Of a stretch of DNA of 64,000 bases, positions 53,637 through 61,437 are shown one piece after another (the first letter of the stretch is position 1; each line of letters opens with the position of its first letter). This DNA comes from Aurantiochytrium sp. KH105 (lineage: Eukaryota > Sar > Bigyra > Thraustochytrida > Thraustochytriidae), in contig BGKB01000118.1 of the NCBI GenBank assembly GCA_003116975.1, positions 1 to 64,000 of the forward strand, in the 5' to 3' direction. A model generated the notes under the pieces. That model was given only the letters and a program-made list of their open reading frames with translations. It was not told where the DNA came from and made no database searches. The position numbers were made by a program, and so were the translations under genes.

Positions 53637-54905
53637 ATGGGTTTCGACGGCGAGGCGCAGCAGGCGCAGGCGGCGCAGCAGCCGCACACGCAGCCGCTCT
53701 CGCTCTCGCAGCAGCAGCAGCCGCAGCAGACGCGGCGGCACGGGAGCCGCGCGCAGGACGTGCTGCCTCGCGGAGAAAGCGAGCGCGCCCACGAGCTCCA
53801 GGGAGCCGTGGAGTTTTATCACCGTCAGCCCGAGGTCTCGCGGAAACGCGGGTGGCCCTTTGCTGCCGTCCACCACACCGAGCACCTGCACTCGGCGCTT
53901 GCCGGCGCGGGGTCAGGCATTTTGGGAGCGTTGGCAGTGGCGCCGTTCGATGTGGTCAAGGCGCGCATGCAGGTGCAGGGAGCACGGCAGCAGCATCTTG
54001 TGGCCATCGCTGAGAGCGGCAGCGGCCCTGCAAAAGCTGACGCTCGAGCCGAGCTGAACAATACCCCGCGCCGCTATAAAGGGACGATACACGCCTTTCG
54101 CCAAATATACAAGCAGGAGGGTGTCCCGGGGCTCTTCCGTGGTCTCCCCTCAACCATCATGGGCTATGTCCCCTCGTGGTCAATATACTTTTCGACCTAC
54201 GGGTATCTCAAAGATCGTGTTGGGCCCGTGTATGGACCGGAACACCCCATGTTGTGCACGATCACAAGCGCTGTCGTAGCGGGCGCCATCACAAATCTGT
54301 GTACAAACCCATTTTGGGTCGTGCGTACGCGTCTTCAGGTCCAGGAACATGTGACGTGCGAGCCAGAGTACAAGGGCACCTTTCACGCCTTTCGCAAGAT
54401 TTACCGGGTCGAGGGATTTCAGGCCTTTTATAAGGGCTTGAGTGCCTCAATGCTTGGTCTTTCGCATGTTGGGGTGCAGTTTCCGCTGTATGAGCACCTC
54501 AAGACGGTGCTCGGGTCTTCAGACTTTGTTGCGCGTCACCAGGATAGCAACTGGAGCCATATTTCGGTGCTCATTGCAGCCTCGACCCTGTCCAAATTCG
54601 TCGCGACCACGGTGACATACCCCCATGATATCGCCCGCGCGCGACTACACGTCGAAGTTCAAATGGGTTCTCTCGACCCGCAGGAGCCGCACCGAGGGCT
54701 TATGCGTGTGCACGTATTCCGTGTGATTCGAAATATTATTGCCCGCGAGGGCTTTTTAGGTCTTTATCAGGGTCTTGGGACTCAAATTTTGCGGACAACT
54801 CCTGCGTGTGCCATTACATTTTTATCGTACGAGCTCTTGTTCAACTATCTGCAGAATGGTTTTATCGATTGGGATAACGTGGATCAATCAGATGACGATA
54901 ATTAG
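53637..54905 (+). CDS. Mitochondrial carrier (SLC25), nucleotide/NAD/folate carrier type
   Basis: 422 residues from the ATG in GGCCATGG; a Gln-rich leader of about 80 residues precedes the carrier. Three carrier repeats are visible, each starting with the signature: PFDVVKARMQVQ, PFWVVRTRLQVQ and YPHDIARARLHVE, each followed by a G-x-x-x-L-Y/F-x-G-like helix. The tryptophan in the second signature (PFWVV) is typical of the folate/FAD, NAD and pyrimidine-nucleotide branch, so substrate is likely a nucleotide or cofactor. It should sit in the mitochondrial inner membrane. The acidic C-terminus DNVDQSDDDN follows the last helix. Confidence 0.88.
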   Translation: MGFDGEAQQAQAAQQPHTQPLSLSQQQQPQQTRRHGSRAQDVLPRGESERAHELQGAVEFYHRQPEVSRKRGWPFAAVHHTEHLHSALAGAGSGILGALAVAPFDVVKARMQVQGARQQHLVAIAESGSGPAKADARAELNNTPRRYKGTIHAFRQIYKQEGVPGLFRGLPSTIMGYVPSWSIYFSTYGYLKDRVGPVYGPEHPMLCTITSAVVAGAITNLCTNPFWVVRTRLQVQEHVTCEPEYKGTFHAFRKIYRVEGFQAFYKGLSASMLGLSHVGVQFPLYEHLKTVLGSSDFVARHQDSNWSHISVLIAASTLSKFVATTVTYPHDIARARLHVEVQMGSLDPQEPHRGLMRVHVFRVIRNIIAREGFLGLYQGLGTQILRTTPACAITFLSYELLFNYLQNGFIDWDNVDQSDDDN

Positions 54906-55279
54906 GCAAGCGACAGCAGCAGCAGCAGCAGCAGCAGCTTACTGAGTAATTGTGGAGAAGCAGCAGCGATGACCTCAGCAGCAGCCAACCGCAAACAAGG
55001 TTTAGCGCCTTTTTTTTCCGCGACGAGTCGCGGCGCGTCTTCTAATATCCTCCAACAAAATCAAAAAAGGTGTATGTACGTGTAGACCGATGCGCAATAT
55101 GATAGTCAAGATGACGATAACGTCGTCGACAACGACGACGACGATGATGATGATATTCTTTTCTTTCCCCACAGTTCGTGCCGACTTGAGTATAAATTAG
55201 ATCGAATGAAAAGTATTCGAGCTGTGCTTTCTTGTGTTCCTTCTGTTTCAGGAAGCGAACAACACAAAACATATTCTTT
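54906..55279. other. Convergent 3' intergenic region with (AGC)n and (GAC/GAT)n repeats
   Basis: 374 bp. An AGC triplet run (54914-54939) lies just after the carrier stop and a GAC/GAT run near 55110-55155. No gene seen. Confidence 0.7.
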
Positions 55280-57286
55280 TTATTCAATTATATTAACATT
55301 CATATCGACTTGACGTGATGACCGCCGTTCGACGGCATGAATAGATTCACCATCAGCGTCATCATTGACGCGGCCAATTTCATTGTCATCATTGGCGCCA
55401 TTACCAACGGCGTCGGCATTGCCGTTAATATCGCCATCGCCATCGCCATCGCCATTGCTGTCAGCATTACTAGTGTCGTCGACATCGCCATCATTGGCGC
55501 TATCGTCATCTCCATCACTGCCGCTGCCACTGTCACTTTCGCCGTCCTTGACGCCATCCCCACTGCAGAGAGAATCGTGCTCGACATCACGTGCGCAGGT
55601 AGCTTCGGTCAATGGACCTTTGTTCACGAACGCTTCATTATTATCCTTTGAAGTCGCAACGGACGGCGACGAGGCGCCTTTGAATTTTTCCACACAAATT
55701 TGGAAAAGGAATCCATGCAATTCTCTGACACCATCGACGACCGTGCGGTGGCCACGCAATGCGTCGAAACCAGTAAAAACAAGACTGATGAACAGCTGCG
55801 TAAGGAGCGAGAGAAGAACAGGGAAGAACGTGAAGACAGCCGTAATAAGCATCGCCCATGACGACCAGCCGAAATACAGTAAGAGGGCCTTGTTGATGCG
55901 AATGGCCGCGAAGCGCGCACGAGCAAACTCGGAATTGTGACGCGACTGCCGCGGAAGCGCTTCAAGAGCACCAAACACATAAGGAAGGATAATGAGTCCT
56001 GTCGTCAAAACAAGCCAGTGCGCTTCCGCAACGTGCTGCGACGAAATGAGCAAAAATGCTGCCGAGACAAACGCATCCGATTTCCACTCAATATACATGG
56101 GCTCGAGAGGGTCCGAAGTAAAGACGCTGCGCACGAGCCAGTCGAAGGCTTCCGATAGACTTCGCAGCCATGGAATGTCGTCATGACATCGTGACTGGAA
56201 AAAAAGTATAGACAAGAGGACTGCTATGCTTACTGGCAGGGGCAGCGCGGCCTCCCAGGAGAGTAGCAAGAGCAGGTTAAGAACCTTTGCGCACGCCTTT
56301 CGTGTTTCGAATGCGGCCTTGATTTGCAATTTGAGCAAAAGAAGGACGGCCATGGTCGGTGCGTCGGCGTGAAAGACGAGCACAAGTGCGTGTTTGCGAG
56401 AGAGCTCAGCGAGTGTTTCGCGGGCCGATCCTGACGGCGAATTTGCTTGCGCGGCGCTCGGACCGGAAAAGGTTTGATTGCCCCCCTGCTTCTCGCGATC
56501 TGCACATGTGGCATCCATGACACGGTGCACTGTACCTTGCCACTCTTCGTAGACGCAATCAGGGATTTCCATGGTCCAGGAGCAAAGTCGAGGATCTGTC
56601 CCCGCAATCTGATAGGCGGCAACACGGCTGCAGCGCCGCACTGTTTCAGGCGAGAGCATAAGCGCGCACGCCTTTTCTCGGTCACTAAGAGAAGCCCAAA
56701 AGTCGAGAACGTGCTGTTCGCCGTCCACAAGACTCACCATACCGCCTTTGATGTCTTTGTCCTCCGGAAAAGGTTGAAAGCCCGCACGATCGCTTGCCCA
56801 AGCAAGAAAAGCCTTTTCTGTCCAGGGTCGTGGGCCAAAGGGGCGAGAAGACGAAGAGGCGGCCGACAGGGCGTTTTCGGAACGCGATGGCAAGGTAGAC
56901 GACGCAGACATTCCTGTTGTCAAAGACGCTGGAGATGTCGTCGACGTTGCAGGACAGGACGCGATGCTTTGTCTCGTTTTTGACGCGAGATTTTCGCCCT
57001 CAGAAAGCTGTTCTTCTTCCGAGTCTCCTGATGCGAATGACGAAAAGGCTTGGGCGCCATATTTCGCGCTCGTTGGAGACGAGGCAGTCACGGTGTCGAC
57101 GCCTGTGCGTGATGCTTTTGACTTCATGTCGCGATCTCTGCGGCTCCGTCTTCGTGCTGAGGAACCCGTTGTTCGCGTCCCGGTGTACATGTCATGGTGG
57201 TACGTCGTCGCGTCGTGAGCATAGACGGTGGTCACACCAGCGTCCAGGTGTCTGCGGACACCTCTTCGCACAGAAGCGCCGTCCAT
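55280..57286 (-). CDS. Multi-pass membrane protein with acidic Asp/Gly/Asn tail
   Basis: 668 residues from ATG 57286; the open frame extends upstream without an ATG. A disordered Ser/Thr-rich N-terminus (about 1-150) leads to a folded cytosolic region with RPWTEKAFLAWASDRAGF, LDFWASLSDREKACALML and an IPDCVYEEWQ segment. Hydrophobic segments follow at about 300-320, 335-363, 403-440 and 466-507, probably four to six helices. The last 130 residues are an acidic, low-complexity tail of Asp, Gly, Asn and Ser coded by GAY-GGY-AAY repeats. No family is recognised. Confidence 0.75.
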   Translation of the reverse strand: MDGASVRRGVRRHLDAGVTTVYAHDATTYHHDMYTGTRTTGSSARRRSRRDRDMKSKASRTGVDTVTASSPTSAKYGAQAFSSFASGDSEEEQLSEGENLASKTRQSIASCPATSTTSPASLTTGMSASSTLPSRSENALSAASSSSRPFGPRPWTEKAFLAWASDRAGFQPFPEDKDIKGGMVSLVDGEQHVLDFWASLSDREKACALMLSPETVRRCSRVAAYQIAGTDPRLCSWTMEIPDCVYEEWQGTVHRVMDATCADREKQGGNQTFSGPSAAQANSPSGSARETLAELSRKHALVLVFHADAPTMAVLLLLKLQIKAAFETRKACAKVLNLLLLLSWEAALPLPVSIAVLLSILFFQSRCHDDIPWLRSLSEAFDWLVRSVFTSDPLEPMYIEWKSDAFVSAAFLLISSQHVAEAHWLVLTTGLIILPYVFGALEALPRQSRHNSEFARARFAAIRINKALLLYFGWSSWAMLITAVFTFFPVLLSLLTQLFISLVFTGFDALRGHRTVVDGVRELHGFLFQICVEKFKGASSPSVATSKDNNEAFVNKGPLTEATCARDVEHDSLCSGDGVKDGESDSGSGSDGDDDSANDGDVDDTSNADSNGDGDGDGDINGNADAVGNGANDDNEIGRVNDDADGESIHAVERRSSRQVDMNVNIIE

Positions 57287-58078
57287 GGTATTGCGCTGGT
57301 CACCCTGGATGACACAGGCGTAAAGTTTGCGTTGCACAGAGTATGCGCGTCGACTCGAAGTTCTCTTCGTCGCCGCCGCCGCCGCCGAAAAAGAAGACGA
57401 GAGCAAGGGCAAAGCAAGGGCACGGGGCCTGTCCCTCTTGATCTTGATCGGCGCGAGGACCAAGCCCAATCGATCAATCAATCAGTCAATGTCTGTCGTC
57501 TCGCTCTTTCACCGTTCGTCCCAGGCAGGCGACGGCTCGGTGGCGCGCGCGGGCAACCGGTCAGAGCGTCTGCCCGTGCGCGGGTCTGCGCTTAAGGTTA
57601 GAAGGAGGCCGGCGAACGGTGGACGGCGACTCGAGTCTCGCTGCACGTAAGCTCTGCAGGTCTGCCCGCGTGTTTGTTTGCTTTGCTGGGCATACCGTGG
57701 TAGTAGTACTAGTAGTAGTTTTACTCGACTTGGTAGTAGAAGTATAAATCGCCGTTGTGCGTTGTGCACTCCGCCCGAACGCAGCTCCAACTTGGTGTTG
57801 CTCACCTCAGGAACCGAGACCCAGAGCAGTTGAGCCAAGAGGATTGCACTAACAGCAACGTGTAAGAATACCCTGAAATACAGACGGCGGGCAGGCCTTA
57901 TTTTTTATACGTCGCGCAAAACGCCGTCTTTGCAGTGCATCGCTTCTATAAACGAAGAATAAATGGTTGGGATCATCGAGGGCTAGAAAGTTTGATCGAA
58001 AAATGTGCAGGGAAGCGATGCGGCAAGCGGACATTGACGGTGTGCGGGCTAAGTAATAAGAGACAGCTACGACTCAAT
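57287..58078. other. Intergenic region upstream of the membrane-protein gene
   Basis: About 790 bp between the start of one minus-strand gene and the stop of the next. A GTAGTA run (57700-57720) and ATAAAT near 57745 are the only features. No gene seen. Confidence 0.45.
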
Positions 58079-59611
58079 CTACTGCGATCCAAAAGCAAAG
58101 GGCTGAGCGTTGGCGCTCAGCATCGTTGGAAAAGTATCTACTCCATCAGCCCACGGCGATGACCCAGATCCGGGTTCAAGGCCAAGCTGACGAGTCCCAA
58201 AGCAGCCCTCTTGCATCACGGAAGACATGGGCGAAGACGCGAGGTTCTGCTGTGCGCGAATGCGCTCTTGATGCTCCTGGTTCTGGCGCGAATGCTCGCG
58301 GAGCTGGGATCGGCGCTCTTGCTGCTGCAAAAGACTCAGAATAGGCGGGGGTGTCGTCGACACTGCAGGGTTTTGTGCACGCAGGTACTCGGAAGCCTCA
58401 TGGGACCATGAGGCCTCTGTCTCTGTGCGAAGGTCAGCGGTCTGAGGGGAGCTCGAGCGCAAGACTGGGCCATCATATGCTGAGGTTTGCATGGCGTAGC
58501 GATGCGATTGCTGAAAAGGAGCCTGCGGCCACAAGGACGATGACGATGACGAGAAGGAGGAGGAGGAGGAGGGCATATCTGTACCGAGAAGTTCGGAGAC
58601 CAGCCTATGGGCTTCGCCATCGTCTGTGTCCTCGCGATGCTCGGCTTCATCCATACTGGGCGCGTCGTCGAGGGAAAGGCAATGAACGCAGTTGGCAACG
58701 CAGTTGCAGGTGAGAAGCTCCACCGAGCTGGCGCTCGATACGGACGAGTGGCGCCGAGAGGGGCGGTCCATGGATAAATAAATGGCAGAGTCCGTCGAGG
58801 AACGGAGCGACAGCGCGCTGTCCGTGCGGCAGACCGAGGCCGCCCCGTAGATGGAAGAGCTTGAGGTGGAAGAAAGAAAGGAGCCGAAAGAGGGAACCGA
58901 AGATGAGGACGAAGACACCGAGCCCGCGGAGGACAGAGGATGGCCCCCAAGCGCGCCATCGAGGACGCTCTCCTCGCTGATACTCGCGCCAATATAGCGC
59001 GGCGAGAGTCTGTCGCGTTCAAAATGCGCTGGAATGTCCGGAGAGGTACTCACACGAAGATTGCTGCGCTCAGCCCAGCAGGCGCGGTCAGGAAGCCTCC
59101 TGTACGTGGTGTCCCTTGTGGCCTTGTGGGGAAAGGGCGCAAGGCTCTTCTTTTGCGGTGGCGGCTGCTGCAGGCGGTGCTCGCGGCGCCGGCAGCGTTC
59201 GGCGTCCGCCTCGGCTTCGGCCTCTTCAAAGTTGAGGTGGCGTTCCTCCCCTTGGGGCTGGCGGCGTTCAGGCTCGCGGGCCTGGGCCACAGGCCTGCCC
59301 TTGAGGCGGCCCTCGCTCTGGCGGCGGCGGATCTCGTTCCACTTTTCGAGCTCGCTCACGCCGTGTGCGAACTGGCACTTCTCGCTGTAAGGGCACTTGC
59401 CCTCGCGCACCCAGTTCTTGCACATCTTGGCCTTGTACCTCGGGTTGTGGATGGGCCCCGTGGTCTTCTTGCGGCCGCGTTCGCCGCCACCGCCAGAGCA
59501 GGACGAGGACGCCGACGCCGCCGACGACGAGGAGGAGTTCCTCCCGGCGTCCGCGGCCTCGCCCGCGCCCGGGCCGCCGGCCCTGCCGGCCCTGCCGCGG
59601 TCCCCCGCCAT
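58079..59611 (-). CDS. TIS11/TTP-like CCCH zinc-finger protein with a single finger
   Basis: 510 residues from ATG 59611 (MAGDRGRAG). An upstream frame of 200 codons is open, but it encodes SRAEQ repeats from a CTCTG tract and has no ATG of its own near the start. The only folded element is one C-x8-C-x5-C-x3-H finger preceded by RYKAKMC, matching the RYKTELC lead-in of TIS11 proteins; it ends KCQFAHGVSEL as in TTP. Known TIS11 proteins have two such fingers and bind AU-rich mRNA elements; the second is missing here. The rest is Ser/Gln/Pro-rich and disordered, as expected for a regulator of mRNA decay. RNA binding is likely; the target is unknown. Confidence 0.8.
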   Translation of the reverse strand: MAGDRGRAGRAGGPGAGEAADAGRNSSSSSAASASSSCSGGGGERGRKKTTGPIHNPRYKAKMCKNWVREGKCPYSEKCQFAHGVSELEKWNEIRRRQSEGRLKGRPVAQAREPERRQPQGEERHLNFEEAEAEADAERCRRREHRLQQPPPQKKSLAPFPHKATRDTTYRRLPDRACWAERSNLRVSTSPDIPAHFERDRLSPRYIGASISEESVLDGALGGHPLSSAGSVSSSSSSVPSFGSFLSSTSSSSIYGAASVCRTDSALSLRSSTDSAIYLSMDRPSRRHSSVSSASSVELLTCNCVANCVHCLSLDDAPSMDEAEHREDTDDGEAHRLVSELLGTDMPSSSSSFSSSSSSLWPQAPFQQSHRYAMQTSAYDGPVLRSSSPQTADLRTETEASWSHEASEYLRAQNPAVSTTPPPILSLLQQQERRSQLREHSRQNQEHQERIRAQQNLASSPMSSVMQEGCFGTRQLGLEPGSGSSPWADGVDTFPTMLSANAQPFAFGSQ

Positions 59612-59614
59612 GGC

Positions 59615-59672
59615 CTCTGCTCTGCTCTGCTCTGCTCTGCTCTGCTCTGCTCTGCTCTGCTCTGCTCTGCTC
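59615..59672. repeat. (CTCTG)n repeat abutting the start codon of the CCCH gene
   Basis: About eleven CTCTG units, read as CAGAG on the coding strand, end four bases before the CCCH gene's ATG. The unit count changes a five-base step, so it would shift any upstream-initiated frame. Confidence 0.95.
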
Positions 59673-61437
59673 GGATCTCGGCCGGTTCTGCCTGCTCGCG
59701 CGCCGCCCGCGCGGGCTCGAGCTCGCTCGCTCGCGAGCCCGCTCTGCCTCGCGCGCTCGCGTGCGCGTGCGCGTCTGCGCTGCCGGCTCGCGCGCTTGCG
59801 CGTTTGCCGCGCGCGCTCGCCCGTCGTGCGCTCCTTTGTCCTTCGTTCGGGCGGGCGGTCGCTCGCTCGCCCGCTCGCTCGAGCGCCGTGCACCTGCCTG
59901 CCTGCCCTGGCCGGCCTGCCTCGAGGCCGCGTCGCGCGCAGGCGGGGAGGTCGCCGCAGCCGCCCGCGTCGCCGGTGCGGGCTCCCGATTCCGGTCTGGA
60001 TGCGCGGAGCGAGGGGCTGTTTGCTGGACCTTGGAGCTCGTGCGAGAGATTGGCTTGGCTTGGCTTGGCTTTTCGACGCCGCACTGCTTTGGCGGTCTGG
60101 CCGAGATTCTGCGAACGGCCACGGCACGCTGCAGGCAGCAGCAGCAGATGCTCGATCACGAGCGCGCTTCTTCTGCTTCTGCTTCTTCTTGTCGTTCTTC
60201 TCGTTCTTCATCTTCTTCTTCTTCTGGGCCTGCCAAGACGTCGTCCTCTCGCCCTCGCCTTGGCCTCCCTCGCCTTGGCCTCAGATTCAGGTCGAATCGA
60301 TATCGCGATACTATCGCAAGAAAGATAGGAGAACTCGTTCTCTTCTCTCGTCTTGGGCCTGAACGCGCCGCCGCCCTACGAGGTCCGTCTCCTTCCTGGC
60401 CGCCCGCGAGGGGGAGGAGGACCGACCGCCCGCGGCGTGCGCCTGCGAGGAGCAGCCGCATCGCTTGCGCGCGGCCGAAGTTCACGTCGCCGCGCTCGCC
60501 CACGTCGCCGCGCTCGCCCGCGCGAAGGAATCTCCAGGATGCGCGGCAGCGGCTGGAGATGCTCCCCGCTCCCGCCGCACTTTCTGCGACGCGCGCGGTG
60601 CCCCCTCCCTCGCGGGACGGTTGGGCTTCACGTCCGGAGCGGCGGGGGCTACCTTGCGCGTTTGCGAGAGCGAATCCCGGAATCGAATCTGTGGATGTGC
60701 CCTGTGTACCCCCCTAGAAAGTGGCACGCCTCAATGCTGTGGGGAGAAAGTCCAAGGGGAGTAGGTGTGAATAAGGTGGACGAGGACAATAACCCCTGCT
60801 AGATTCTCTCCTTGTGAAAGAGTACTGGCCGACTTGGACTTGGAGACGCGAAAGCAATGAACGAGGCGATAATGTTGACATTGACGTGAATCAATCAATG
60901 GACACCACGAAGTCCTCGTTCTTCGTTCTCAACCTTTCGCACGTCACAGGCAGATCTAAAGGGCCTGCACGGATGAGCATCAGTTCATGAAAAAAAAAAT
61001 TATGCACGGGCCACGATCGTAATCACACACCAGTGAACACAAGCTCTCTCTCTCCCTCGCGCGCGCGCTCTGATTCTTCTTTGTGAAATAGTTCTCCTTT
61101 ACGCTCACGCGTTGCTATCAAAAATAACAAAATCTAGTAAATTGGACGATGGCGATGGTTGTAAATTGGGCGACGGTAGCAAAGGCTCGTCTCATCTTAA
61201 GGTGTCGCAGACGAGCATCTGCATGGGAGGGACATGATGGTCTGGATATTCCCCTGAACCATCTTCTTTCTTTTCTAAATCCGGGCCCGTTCGAAAACGG
61301 TGAGGTAAGGGGCTCCGGCCCGAACACGCGCGCTGCTGACACCTGACACCACAAACTTCGCCAAGAACGCTTTCAAATGCAAAGAAATCGCGTAAATGGC
61401 CAAGGCTGAATCAGGAGATCATAACTGTCCAGCCAAC
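59673..61437. other. Intergenic region between the CCCH gene and MTRR
   Basis: About 1.77 kb. The first 1.1 kb (to about 60780) is GC-rich with a TTC tract (60165-60225) and long low-complexity frames on both strands. The rest is AT-richer, with an A9 run near 60991. No gene or tRNA found. The first part probably holds the CCCH promoter and 5' UTR, the last part the MTRR 3' UTR. Confidence 0.45.

Noticed and set aside
59612-60211. 200-residue Arg-rich leader of the CCCH protein
   Set aside because: It is repeat-derived (SRAEQ units) and has no supporting ATG close to its beginning.
58940-60717. Two plus-strand frames of about 450 codons
   Set aside because: They are antisense to the CCCH gene and its GC-rich leader; the CCCH motif on the minus strand is decisive.
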